In this document: piece after piece, positions 1-8,114 of the stretch
How the letters are laid out: the number at the start of each line of letters is the position of its first letter
How positions within the stretch are numbered: the first letter of the stretch is position 1
NCBI GenBank assembly: GCA_018400715.1
Contig: JAGYME010000010.1
Coordinates: 1 to 39,654, forward strand
Reading direction: 5' to 3'
DNA length: 39,654 nucleotides
Source: Candidatus Bipolaricaulota bacterium
Lineage (GTDB): Bacteria > Bipolaricaulota > Bipolaricaulia > M55B111
The notes under the pieces: generated by a model
What the model was told of the DNA's origin: nothing
Seen by the model: only the letters and a program-made list of their open reading frames with translations
Database searches by the model: none
Made by a program: the position numbers and the translations under genes

Positions 1-47
1 GGGGAAATTATCCCACGGGGCCGAAGGACGTGTGCTACCTGTCTTGT

Positions 48-878
48 CTAGCTGCACTTAGTACATTCTGGGTCCGGACAGACCATGTGGCATACGTAGT
101 AAGGAACCCCGACAAACAGACATCCTCCGATGATGTTGCCAAAGGTTACCCACCCTATGTTGTAGAGGAAACCAATCCACGAGAGTTTTGGCAGGCTCGT
201 GCCTATGATCGCCTGAATTTCCGCGTTGCCCTTCAGGAAGATCCCCATGGGGATAAAGTACATGTTAGCGATTGAGTGTTCGAAACCCATGGCGACGAAT
301 CCAGTTATTGGGAAGATAATGGCCATTACCTTCCCGGAGATTGAGTTCGCGCCCGCTGCCATCCAAACGGCAAGACAGACGAGGAAGTTACAGAGTATTG
401 CCCTGCTAAATGCCTCGACCGGGGCAAGGGCGGTCTTTCCGGCGGCGATGTTGACCATGTGTGCCCCTACCTCGTTGCCTACGAAGTGCCAGATTCCTGT
501 CCCGTATATGAGCGCGGCAATCAAAATTGATCCGACGAAGTTCGCGAGGTAGACCCAAAACCAGTTCTTCGCAACCTGACGCGCCGATATGCGGCCGGTG
601 AATGCCGCGACGGAAATCAGGTTATTTCCTGTAAACAGTTCCGCTCCCGCAATGACCACCAGGATAAGACCCAGTGAAAATACGCCACCACCCAGCAGCT
701 TCGTTACTCCAAAACTAAGTCCAGTGTCCGTCGTCGTGACCGTGTAAAATACGGCTCCCAGCCCGATGAACGCTCCAGCGAGAATTCCCAGCACGAACGT
801 CTCGGGTATGCTTGTTTTCGCCTTCTTTTCGCCTACGTCAACAGTTGCTTGGCAAATATCACAAGAGTTAAGTGCCAT
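48..878 (-). CDS. Formate/nitrite transporter (FNT) family channel
   Basis: 276-residue integral membrane protein of the FNT family, pentameric channels that move small monovalent anions such as formate, nitrite or hydrosulfide. Visible family signatures are the N-terminal glycine-rich segment LGILAGAFIGLGA, the AGAELFTGN motif and the late FEHSIANMY stretch, which carries the pore histidine. About six membrane segments are predicted. I chose the ATG at 878 because AAGGAGG (minus strand, 884-890) lies 5 bases before it; a longer reading from 893 has no such site. Oddities are a CxxC near the N-terminus (CDIC) and four cysteines in the last 15 residues (CHMVCPDPECTKC), which may bind metal or respond to redox. 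The substrate cannot be decided from sequence. A palindrome sits just upstream at 906-919. Confidence 0.9.
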   Translation of the reverse strand: MALNSCDICQATVDVGEKKAKTSIPETFVLGILAGAFIGLGAVFYTVTTTDTGLSFGVTKLLGGGVFSLGLILVVIAGAELFTGNNLISVAAFTGRISARQVAKNWFWVYLANFVGSILIAALIYGTGIWHFVGNEVGAHMVNIAAGKTALAPVEAFSRAILCNFLVCLAVWMAAGANSISGKVMAIIFPITGFVAMGFEHSIANMYFIPMGIFLKGNAEIQAIIGTSLPKLSWIGFLYNIGWVTFGNIIGGCLFVGVPYYVCHMVCPDPECTKCS

Positions 879-905
879 GTTAGCCTCCTTCAAGCTTATG
901 TAGAT

Positions 906-919
906 ATTGTTATCACAAT
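906..919 (-). promoter_or_regulatory. Possible operator palindrome upstream of the FNT gene
   Basis: ATTGT and ACAAT form 5-base arms around a 4-base TATC/GATA spacer, 28-41 bases before the FNT start codon. The shape resembles binding sites of CRP/FNR-superfamily regulators, which would suit an anaerobically controlled anion channel. It does not match the FNR consensus exactly, so the regulator is inference. Confidence 0.3.
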
Positions 920-976
920 CATTATCTTTAATATTTTCAGCACATGCAAGGTATTTGGAGGCTATTTGAGACTATA

Positions 977-1996
977 TTAGATTCGTCTCTTTTCTATCCG
1001 GGGATCGTCTCGATTGAGGGGGGCAACCTGGATAACTTTTTCCATCTCCCGATTTACGAGCAGCTCCACCTCGACGGTCTCGGCGTCCCTGCCCTGACTG
1101 TAACGGCCGGTCACCGCCGCCGCGAACTGGAGGTCTTCCCGGTCAACATCAGGGGGTAGGAGGGTGAGGGGGCCTGGATATCCAACCACCCTCAGACCCC
1201 ATCTAGATTCAAGGTAATCGGATAGGGCGTCATTGTCAACCTTGTCGCGACCGACGATAGCTTTCCCCCCACCAGGAAGGCGGAAATGCCGGCCATGCTT
1301 TAGCAGTTTGAGGTCCTGAGGCGCAGTCTGATCGCGCCCCCCGTGGTCGAATAACTCCCTGGCCCGTCTGGCAAAGGCGTCCTCGGTCAACAAACATCCT
1401 CCGGCCGGCTGGTGGTACTCCGTGATTCCATATTCTTCCGCGAGTTCGAGCTGTTTCTTTCTCGACCTCCCATTTACATCGAGGAGAGACTCGCGCGAGA
1501 CCCAGCCCCTCTGCTCTGGTAATGAAGGCGAGAGGAGCCTGGCGGATAGGGGCCTCAAAAGTCTGTCGTCCAGTTCGCTCTCCCGTTTTATCAACTCCAG
1601 CGAGTCCAGGTTCTGGGTCATGGGCCGCTGTCCGAGTACTTCGCCGGTAACGACGAAGTCCGCTCCTCTGGCTTCCATAATCTCTCGGGTCAGTGATAGG
1701 ATGTAGATCCGACAGTCGATACACGGGTTGACCCCCGAACCGTACCCGTGAGGGGGGTCAAGGATCAATTGAGAGTATCTCTCTTCATCCACTTCCACCA
1801 GCTCTATTTCTATCCCGAGGTCGGCACCAACCTGGCTGAGAAATTCCCGATCGGTCTCTCCGAGAAAGCCCGTTTCAAAGTAAAGGCCGAGAACGTCCAC
1901 TCCCTGGTCGAGGACGATCTTTGCCGCCAGTTGGCTGTCGAGCCCACCAGATATTAACGAAATTGCCCGAACGTTATCTTCACTTCTCTCGTTCAT
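977..1996 (-). CDS. PP-loop ATPase, ThiI/MnmA-like tRNA thiolase
   Basis: 339-residue protein with an N-terminal ATP-pyrophosphatase loop (SGGLDS, near residue 18) typical of enzymes that adenylate a tRNA base before sulfur insertion. Three conserved-looking cysteines occur as PCIDC and GGCLLT; this family's cysteines may carry persulfide or an Fe-S cluster. The C-terminal part (GRHFRLPGGGKAIVGR onward) resembles the NFACT-R-like RNA-binding module fused to predicted thiouridylases. The expected product is therefore a thiolated tRNA base, but which base is unknown. I prefer the ATG at 1996, with GGGGTAG 7 bases upstream, over a TTG at 2044. It is divergent from the threonine synthase gene. 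Confidence 0.75.
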   Translation of the reverse strand: MNERSEDNVRAISLISGGLDSQLAAKIVLDQGVDVLGLYFETGFLGETDREFLSQVGADLGIEIELVEVDEERYSQLILDPPHGYGSGVNPCIDCRIYILSLTREIMEARGADFVVTGEVLGQRPMTQNLDSLELIKRESELDDRLLRPLSARLLSPSLPEQRGWVSRESLLDVNGRSRKKQLELAEEYGITEYHQPAGGCLLTEDAFARRARELFDHGGRDQTAPQDLKLLKHGRHFRLPGGGKAIVGRDKVDNDALSDYLESRWGLRVVGYPGPLTLLPPDVDREDLQFAAAVTGRYSQGRDAETVEVELLVNREMEKVIQVAPLNRDDPRIEKRRI

Positions 1997-2184
1997 ATCG
2001 CTACCCCGGTTGCGTATTTCTTCCAGAGATCTTACGTGGCACAATCTTATTGGAACGAAGGTAAAACTGCGAGGGTTCGCGGGGATGAAAAGGCGGGATA
2101 ATATAGTAATAATTATTATCAGATTCTTTTCGGATTGATACGATTGCGGTCAACTAATCTCTATTTTTTCTGGAGTGGCTTTAA

Positions 2185-3351
2185 TTGAACAATCCAATTG
2201 TAAGGTGTAATGACTGCGGGGAGGAGTTCTCCCCTTTGACCCCGATTACTTATTGCCGGGACTGCGGAGCGCCCCTTTCGTTGGAGCTCAATCTCGCGGA
2301 CGATGAGGTTGGAATCGCGCAAGACGTGATCCTCTCTGGCGAGAGGTCAATGTGGCGGTACGGTAAACTTCTCTATCCGGAAGAACCCGGGGTGAGCCTC
2401 GGTGAGGGATGCACGCCAGTTGTGGAATCGCGGTCCTACGTTCAGGGCCAGGACTTCCATCTCTTGTTTAAGCTGGAATCTCTCAATCCGACCTTCTCGT
2501 TTAAGGACCGCGGCGTGTCCATGGTCGTCTCTGCCGCGAAAACCCAGGGGGTGGAGAGGATAGCGGACGATTCGTCGGGCAATGCGGGGGCGTCTTTGGC
2601 AGCTTATTCCGCGAAGGCCGGACTCGATTGCTTGATATACGTACCGGCGAGCGCTTCAGGGGAAAAGATTGCCCAGATAAAGAGCTACGGTGCCCGCCTG
2701 ATGGAGGTGGAAGGGCCGCGGGAAAACGCGGGAAAACGGGTGAGAAATGATACTGCGAGGGAAGGTGTATACTACGGTTCCCACAACCTCAGTCCCTACT
2801 TTCAGGCCGGCATGAAGACGGTTGCTTACGAGCTGGCCGAGGGATTTGGTTGGGACCTCCCCGATCACGTCGTAGTGCCGGTCGGAGGAGGAGCTCTGAT
2901 AACGGGGATTTATCGAGGCTTCAAGGATCTTTTCCAACTGGGATGGACCGACGGCCTGCCCAGACTGCATGCCGTCCAGTCGACGTCCTGCAGTCCGATC
3001 GTCGATGCGATAAAGGCTAATAAAACGGAAACTGAAAAGGTAACTCCAAGAGAGACAGTTGCCGAAGGAATTCACATAGCCATTCCGGATAGGTCGGGGG
3101 AGATACTTGAATCGGTTCGAAAAACTGATGGAACCGCTGTTGCGGTTACCGAGGAGGAGATAATAGGTCACCACGCACGGCTGGCGGAAGAGGAGGGGAT
3201 ATTTTGTGAGCCGACTTCCGCTGCTACCCTGGCTGGGGTAGAAAGGTTGTGGGAGTCCGGGGAGATAATTGGAGGAGAAACTGTTGTAGCGCCGATAACC
3301 GGAAGTGGCCTCAAGGACATCGCTGTAGCTGAAAGAGGTATCTCAACTTAA
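2185..3351 (+). CDS. thrC: Threonine synthase-like PLP enzyme
   Basis: 388-residue fold-type II pyridoxal-phosphate enzyme. Threonine synthase converts O-phosphohomoserine to threonine. An N-terminal zinc ribbon has C8, C11, C24 and C27. The PLP lysine is K107 in SFKDR, followed by the phosphate-binding SSGNAGASLAAY segment and a glycine-rich VPVGGG loop. The start is a TTG at 2185, chosen because GGAGTGG at 2172-2178 precedes it by 6 bases; there is no better ATG. The stop lies 18 bases before the aldehyde oxidoreductase start, so the two are probably cotranscribed. The zinc-ribbon subgroup is usually annotated as threonine synthase, but a related beta-replacing activity cannot be excluded. 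Confidence 0.8.
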   Translation: MNNPIVRCNDCGEEFSPLTPITYCRDCGAPLSLELNLADDEVGIAQDVILSGERSMWRYGKLLYPEEPGVSLGEGCTPVVESRSYVQGQDFHLLFKLESLNPTFSFKDRGVSMVVSAAKTQGVERIADDSSGNAGASLAAYSAKAGLDCLIYVPASASGEKIAQIKSYGARLMEVEGPRENAGKRVRNDTAREGVYYGSHNLSPYFQAGMKTVAYELAEGFGWDLPDHVVVPVGGGALITGIYRGFKDLFQLGWTDGLPRLHAVQSTSCSPIVDAIKANKTETEKVTPRETVAEGIHIAIPDRSGEILESVRKTDGTAVAVTEEEIIGHHARLAEEEGIFCEPTSAATLAGVERLWESGEIIGGETVVAPITGSGLKDIAVAERGIST

Positions 3352-3369
3352 CGATCAACGGGAGGTAAT

Positions 3370-5217
3370 ATGATCGACGGTTACTTTGGAAAGTATCTTG
3401 ACGTCTCTCTATCCGACGGTAAGGTTACGGATTACCCGATTCCAGACCGCTGGTATGAGAGGTTTCTCGGAGGTAGAGGTATAGCTGCGAAGATTATCCT
3501 CGAGGAACTCGAACCCGGCGCCGACCCCCTCGGGCCGGAGAACGTCTTTGTCGTTGCCACCGGACCGCTCCAGGGGTTAAACGTGTCTGGTGCGGGTAGG
3601 CATTTAATTGCTGCAAAATCGCCGAAGACGAACGCCGTGAGCGGGTCTTACGTCGGTGGATACTTCGGTCATGAGCTCGGGAGGTCAGGTTACGACGGGA
3701 TAATCATCCACGGGTCCAGCCCTGAGCCGGTCTATTTAATCTTGAAGGATGGGAAAGGAGAGCTTAAAGACGCCCGGGACCTCTGGGGTATGGATACCGC
3801 CGACACGGAGGCCGCAATCAAGGAAAACGGAGAACGCGTCCGGGTCGCCTCAATTGGCAGGGCGGGAGAGAACCTCGTGAAGTTTTCCTGCGTCATCCAC
3901 GATAGAAACCGCGCTGCGGGACGACCGGGTTTTGGTGCGGTGCTTGGTAGCAAGAACCTAAAGGCGATCGGCGTGGAAGGGTCTAGGAGCAAAAAGGTCA
4001 CCGACGAGGAGAAGTTAAAGGAGGTCAGGGCCGACTTCGCCAGGACCCTCGCCGAGACGAAGTCCGATTCTCTGGGGAAATATGGCACGGCCGGCGGCGT
4101 AATGGCGTTGAACGAACAGGGTATACTCCCCACCAAGAACTTTCAGATGGGGTCATTTCCCGGGGCCGACGAGATAAGCGGCGAGAGGATGTACGACACG
4201 ATTCTGACGAAGCGCGATTCCTGCAACGCCTGTCCCGTTCGGTGTAAGAGGGTCGTGGAGACGGAATTCGACGGCGAGAAAGTCCGTCCAGAGTACGGTG
4301 GCCCTGAATACGAGACCGTGGCCGCATTTGGCTCCCTGTGCCTGAATTCTAGCCTTGAAGCGGTCGCTCTTGCTAACCAGAAGTGCAATCAGCACGGCCT
4401 GGATACGATCTCAACCGGAGTCAGCATCGCCTTCGCCATGGAAGCCAGCAGCAGAGGGTTGCTGGAAGAAGAGGTGGAATGGGGTGATCCTAAGGCTCTC
4501 GTGACCCTGGTCGACAGGATAGCTAACCGTGAGGGCCTCGGCGCTCAGCTGGCTGACGGAATCGACCAACTTGCTAACGACCTCGGCGCTGACTTCGCCA
4601 TGGAGATAAAGGGTCAAGAGGTCCCGATGCACGAACCCCGGGGCAAGAAGGGATTGGGTATTAGCTACGCTACCACCCCCAGGGGCGCGAATCACATGGA
4701 GGGGATTCACGATACCTCCCTGGAGAGCCGTCCGCTGGCACCGGAGCTTGGCGTCGAGGAGACAGTCGATAGGTTCGACCTAGACGGGAAGGCGGATTTG
4801 ATGAAGACGTTTGAGGACTTGAGGTCGTTCAATAACTCCCTGGTCCTGTGTGCGTTTACCACCGACATGGTTGGAGAGAACTACTCCTTTGTTACGGCGA
4901 GGAAACTGGTTGCCGCGGTGACAGGCCGTGAGCTGGACGTCGACGAGATGATGAAGATTGGTGAACGCAACTACCTCGCGCTGCGGGTGCTTGCGGCCCG
5001 CGAGGGATATACGTCCATGGATGACCGTCTGCCAGAGAGGTTTAGCGAACCGTTACAGAACGGCTCGGCGAGCGGTAAGTCCATCCCGGCGGATGACCTG
5101 GAAGAGGTGCTGGAAGAGTATTACCGCCTGCGGGGTTACGACGAATACGGCCCCGTAGATAACAAACTGGAGCGCCTGGAGATGGACGGTTATAAAGGCG
5201 TGATCGACCGAGGCTAA
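3370..5217 (+). CDS. aor: Aldehyde:ferredoxin oxidoreductase (tungsten type)
   Basis: 615-residue protein of the AOR family, which oxidises aldehydes to carboxylic acids (or runs in reverse) using a tungsto-bispterin cofactor and ferredoxin. The 4Fe-4S ligands are visible as C285, C288, C292 (CNACPVRC) and C494, nearly the same positions as in the Pyrococcus enzyme. The N-terminal domain has the family's GGRGIAAK and GPLQGLNVSGAGR segments, and MEGIHDTS lies near residue 443. GGGAGGT precedes the ATG by a few bases. It follows threonine synthase closely. No pterin-cofactor genes are nearby. Presence of this enzyme points to ferredoxin-based anaerobic metabolism. Substrate preference cannot be read from sequence. 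Confidence 0.95.
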   Translation: MIDGYFGKYLDVSLSDGKVTDYPIPDRWYERFLGGRGIAAKIILEELEPGADPLGPENVFVVATGPLQGLNVSGAGRHLIAAKSPKTNAVSGSYVGGYFGHELGRSGYDGIIIHGSSPEPVYLILKDGKGELKDARDLWGMDTADTEAAIKENGERVRVASIGRAGENLVKFSCVIHDRNRAAGRPGFGAVLGSKNLKAIGVEGSRSKKVTDEEKLKEVRADFARTLAETKSDSLGKYGTAGGVMALNEQGILPTKNFQMGSFPGADEISGERMYDTILTKRDSCNACPVRCKRVVETEFDGEKVRPEYGGPEYETVAAFGSLCLNSSLEAVALANQKCNQHGLDTISTGVSIAFAMEASSRGLLEEEVEWGDPKALVTLVDRIANREGLGAQLADGIDQLANDLGADFAMEIKGQEVPMHEPRGKKGLGISYATTPRGANHMEGIHDTSLESRPLAPELGVEETVDRFDLDGKADLMKTFEDLRSFNNSLVLCAFTTDMVGENYSFVTARKLVAAVTGRELDVDEMMKIGERNYLALRVLAAREGYTSMDDRLPERFSEPLQNGSASGKSIPADDLEEVLEEYYRLRGYDEYGPVDNKLERLEMDGYKGVIDRG

Positions 5218-5274
5218 ATCGAGCTGAAGATAGTGAAAGTTCGCTCAATTACAATTTTTCTTTTTGCCCATATG

Positions 5275-5283
5275 TGGTATAAT
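5275..5283 (+). promoter_or_regulatory. Extended -10 promoter for the cysteine-rich protein
   Basis: TGG followed by a perfect TATAAT (5278-5283) forms an extended -10 element, followed by a leader of about 50 bases to the ATG at 5339. No convincing -35 hexamer is present, which extended -10 promoters can tolerate. Confidence 0.5.
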
Positions 5284-5338
5284 GGAGTGTATTGCTGGGT
5301 GGTTATTTAATCTCGTCTTTGACAAGGGGTGGAAAATA

Positions 5339-6193
5339 ATGATGTCGAAAAAATCGATATACTTACTTGTAATGGTTTTCGGACTGGTGGTCCTTACTGC
5401 GGGACTTTCTTACGCCAGTGACAATTCCTCGTGCTGTTTGACGATGAGGCCCGGATACTGTCCGAGCAGGTACGACTCGTTTGTGGCCAACCAGGACATA
5501 TACCATCGTGGAGAACCGGTAGTCCTGACCCTGAACGATCTCCAGGACGAATACTTAATTGAGGAGATTACCATAGAAGAGGTCGGAATAGAGGGGGAAG
5601 TTGTCTTCCACGAGGTAGTTAACGAGTCGGTACCCAAGGATTCAACGACCTGGACATACGAGTGGGATCAGAAGGGAAATGACGGAGAGTTGGTCGACTA
5701 CGATCATTACTACGCGATAGTTCAAACTCAATGCTGTCAGAATTATCGCACCCATTTCCGACTGCAGAAGGACGTAAAGCCGTACACCTGCTGTACGACC
5801 TGTTGCTGCGGAAAGTGGGCCGCCAGGCTCTTCTCGCATTCGGACAAGTATCTGGTCGGAGATCTCGTCCAGTTTGATTTCACGAACCCGAAGAAGGGAA
5901 ACTTTGTCTTCGATACGCTCACGGTTAAACGTAACGGGGGTTGCTGTGGTTCGGAAACCGTATTTAGTTACACTTTCCCCGAGGGGGCACAGGCCGGTTA
6001 CAGCTGGAGCTGGGACTGGAACCAGACTGACAACGCGGGTAACCAGGTAGGGACTGGTTATTACACGCTCATAATCCGGACTGAAGACTGCGGGTACTTC
6101 AGCACGAACTTCCGTATCTATGAACAGCGAACGTGCACCTGTCGGCCCTTCTGGGGCTTCTTTGGGTGCTGTGGACCCTGCAGCGGCTGCTGA
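5339..6193 (+). CDS. Secreted cysteine-rich protein with FlgD-like Ig repeats
   Basis: 284-residue exported protein of unknown role. The first 25 or so residues form a Sec signal (MMSKKSIYLLVMVFGLVVL, then SYAS). The mature part contains two related beta-rich repeats, each ending in a W-x-W/D-x-Q...G-x-Y-Y-x-(I/A)-(I/V) pattern (YEWDQKGNDGELVDYDHYYAIV and WDWNQTDNAGNQVGTGYYTLII regions), like FlgD-type Ig domains seen in secreted proteins. It has 19 cysteines after the signal, many as CC pairs or CCTTCCC, and a C-terminal tail C-T-C...CCGPCSGC. The start is chosen by AAGGGGTGG at 5324-5332. It is a single-gene unit between an extended -10 promoter and a strong terminator. I infer an extracellular or envelope protein, disulfide-bonded or metal-binding. 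Confidence 0.7.
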   Translation: MMSKKSIYLLVMVFGLVVLTAGLSYASDNSSCCLTMRPGYCPSRYDSFVANQDIYHRGEPVVLTLNDLQDEYLIEEITIEEVGIEGEVVFHEVVNESVPKDSTTWTYEWDQKGNDGELVDYDHYYAIVQTQCCQNYRTHFRLQKDVKPYTCCTTCCCGKWAARLFSHSDKYLVGDLVQFDFTNPKKGNFVFDTLTVKRNGGCCGSETVFSYTFPEGAQAGYSWSWDWNQTDNAGNQVGTGYYTLIIRTEDCGYFSTNFRIYEQRTCTCRPFWGFFGCCGPCSGC

Positions 6194-6239
6194 GGCGTCT
6201 AGGTCATTTTAATCAACCATAATTGACCAATGAGCTTCC

Positions 6240-6276
6240 GGGCCCGGGTTGTGTGCACCGGGCCCATTTATTTTTG
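6240..6276 (+). terminator. Rho-independent terminator
   Basis: A perfect 8-base GC stem (GGGCCCGG 6240-6247 with CCGGGCCC 6258-6265) and a 10-base loop are followed by ATTTATTTTTGT. It ends the cysteine-rich protein transcript. Confidence 0.85.
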
Positions 6277-6344
6277 TAATTTCGTGTGTGCGGTGGTCAC
6301 TCTCGATTCCTCTGTTTCCATGTCTAAAGGGCCTCACTTCTAGG

Positions 6345-6350
6345 TATAAT
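6345..6350 (+). promoter_or_regulatory. Possible -10 box for the 98-residue protein
   Basis: A perfect TATAAT lies 43 bases before the ATG at 6393, in the only gap between the terminator and this gene. The -35 region is weak. Confidence 0.35.
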
Positions 6351-6392
6351 ATTAATAAAGGATTTTGGTCAGGGGTGATCTGGAGGTAGATA

Positions 6393-6689
6393 ATGGCCTC
6401 GCCCGAGCGAAAGGACGTCCACGAGGAAGACCTGTTTGAGCTAGCCTTCGACTGCACGCAGATGATAACGAGCCTGGGAAAGAGCATTGAGTACAAATCA
6501 TCAGGTGAGAACGACGCCGCGACGGGGGAACTTAGGCGGGTAGAAGGACTCATCTCTCGCTGGGTTGAAGAAGTTGAAGAGATCACGGATACTGCGAGTG
6601 TCGATAGGCAGGAACTCCTGTCACACCTGGAAGGGGCCAAGTACTCTCTGGAGAAGGCAGAGGAGGTTTTGAGTTCCAGGTTGCGATGA
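6393..6689 (+). CDS. Small acidic helical protein, unknown function
   Basis: 98 residues, very acidic and predicted almost wholly alpha-helical, with heptad-like spacing in VEGLISRWVEEVEEI and LEGAKYSLEKAEEVL. There are no membrane segments or recognised motifs. GGAGGT lies 6 bases before the ATG, so translation is well supported; the long reading frame on the opposite strand is its shadow. It has its own probable -10 box and is convergent with the MFS gene. It may be a small coiled-coil or protein-binding factor, but I do not recognise a family. Confidence 0.65.
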   Translation: MASPERKDVHEEDLFELAFDCTQMITSLGKSIEYKSSGENDAATGELRRVEGLISRWVEEVEEITDTASVDRQELLSHLEGAKYSLEKAEEVLSSRLR

Positions 6690-6714
6690 TCTTTCTTCCT
6701 CGTATTTGCTCCGC

Positions 6715-7926
6715 TTAGCGTCCCGATTCTTGGCGGAAGGCGAGCCCCAGGACGATGCTTCCAGCTATGGTAAACCCCCCGGCCAGAGACAGGGCGTTTC
6801 CCAGCGAGAGTTGCGCTGCCAACGATGAGAAGGTCCACGTCCCAAATGCGGCTCCGAGCGTGCCCAGGGTTCCCCGGATTCCCATAGCCACACCCCTCTC
6901 CTCCTCGGTGGAATGCTTGCCGATTATGTCAAAGACTATGGGGAGATACATGCCCGACCCCAGCCCCCACAGGGCTGAGAATATCGCGATAAGGGGGAAG
7001 GCCTGCGTCCGCGACACCAGGATAATAAACCCCCCGGCGAGTATCGTGCTCGTCACGAGGACACGGAAGTCACCGAACCTCCTCGTAAAGAACTTGCTCG
7101 TAAGTCTGATCGAGGTGGACGTAGCCAGCCTGATGGAAACCAGTATTCCGATGAGGAACGAAGTTATCCCTATCTCGCTAAAGTAGAGGGGGACGATCGA
7201 AGAACCCAGGCCGAAGGTCATAAAAACGATAAACGAGAAGAGGCCGGCGAATAGGAGGTGGCGGTTCGTTCTCAGCAGTCTCCAACCGTCCACGTAGGAT
7301 TTTATGGAGGGGTATACGGGAAAGGACGATGGACTCATAACAGCCATCCGGATGAAGCCCCTGACCGACTCCCGCCGGTCACCCGGACGGGTCCCGTAAT
7401 AAAATTCCCAGGAGAGGTAGATTAGGATGATAGAGACGGACAAAAGTATGAAGAAGACGGACCTCATCCCATAGTTATCCTTGATGAACCCCCCTACCGG
7501 AGAGCCTAAAAGCCATCCAATTCCGATAGAGAACGAGTAGACGGGGAGGGCGCCTTCCGATTCTGTTATGTACGAGGGTACCGTAACCCAGATCACGGAG
7601 TTGGCCACTCCTAGCGCTATCTCCCCGAGGAAGAGCGCCGGCCAGAAGTAGATGGACGTCACGAACGACCCGGCGGCGACGAAGTAAAGCAGCGCTCCGA
7701 TCAGGATCGGAGCGTGGTGGCCGACTATGTCGGAAAACTTTCCCAGGGGGATCCTGGTAACCGTCTGCAGCAGGTAGTAGAGGAGCACAAGATTGCCAAT
7801 CAGGAATACGGGCATCCCTATTTCCTTGCCAAATATGGGGATATATGGGAATACCGCGCTTACGCCAAACGTGCTGAGCAGGGAGAACCCGATTAGCGTC
7901 TTTGCCCCTCTGTCTAGGTCAAACAT
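6715..7926 (-). CDS. MFS transporter
   Basis: 403-residue Major Facilitator Superfamily carrier with about 12 membrane segments. The loop between helices 2 and 3 carries the family signature as RIPLGKFSDIVGHH (G-x-x-S-D-x-x-G). A long central loop (about residues 190-225) separates two six-helix halves. The ATG at 7926 is selected because GGAGGAG ends 4 bases upstream. This GGAGGAG also encodes part of the 4-residue longer TTG reading, which is therefore unlikely. The substrate is unknown; the overall look is that of drug- or sugar-efflux members. It is divergent from the AEC carrier across 188 bases. Confidence 0.9.
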   Translation of the reverse strand: MFDLDRGAKTLIGFSLLSTFGVSAVFPYIPIFGKEIGMPVFLIGNLVLLYYLLQTVTRIPLGKFSDIVGHHAPILIGALLYFVAAGSFVTSIYFWPALFLGEIALGVANSVIWVTVPSYITESEGALPVYSFSIGIGWLLGSPVGGFIKDNYGMRSVFFILLSVSIILIYLSWEFYYGTRPGDRRESVRGFIRMAVMSPSSFPVYPSIKSYVDGWRLLRTNRHLLFAGLFSFIVFMTFGLGSSIVPLYFSEIGITSFLIGILVSIRLATSTSIRLTSKFFTRRFGDFRVLVTSTILAGGFIILVSRTQAFPLIAIFSALWGLGSGMYLPIVFDIIGKHSTEEERGVAMGIRGTLGTLGAAFGTWTFSSLAAQLSLGNALSLAGGFTIAGSIVLGLAFRQESGR

Positions 7927-8114
7927 CTTCTCCTCCAAGATCGTTTCGCGGTCAGCTGGACGGAGCTCGTTTACCTTGTCAGAAACGAGTGAATATCCGA
8001 AAATGATAAAAATAATCCGACCAGATATTAATTTCTCCGGCCGGATTGTTACAACTTTAACCGATTACCCCACAAACCTGTAGGGGTTGGCTGCATATCT
8101 TTTCCGGAGGTCGT

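Noticed and set aside
2656..3174. 172-residue minus-strand ORF
   Set aside because: It is antisense to the threonine synthase gene with no family signal or ribosome site.
6209..6838. 209-residue minus-strand ORF
   Set aside because: It lies over the small helical protein gene, which has a good ribosome site, and runs through a terminator and the end of the MFS gene; composition is not protein-like.
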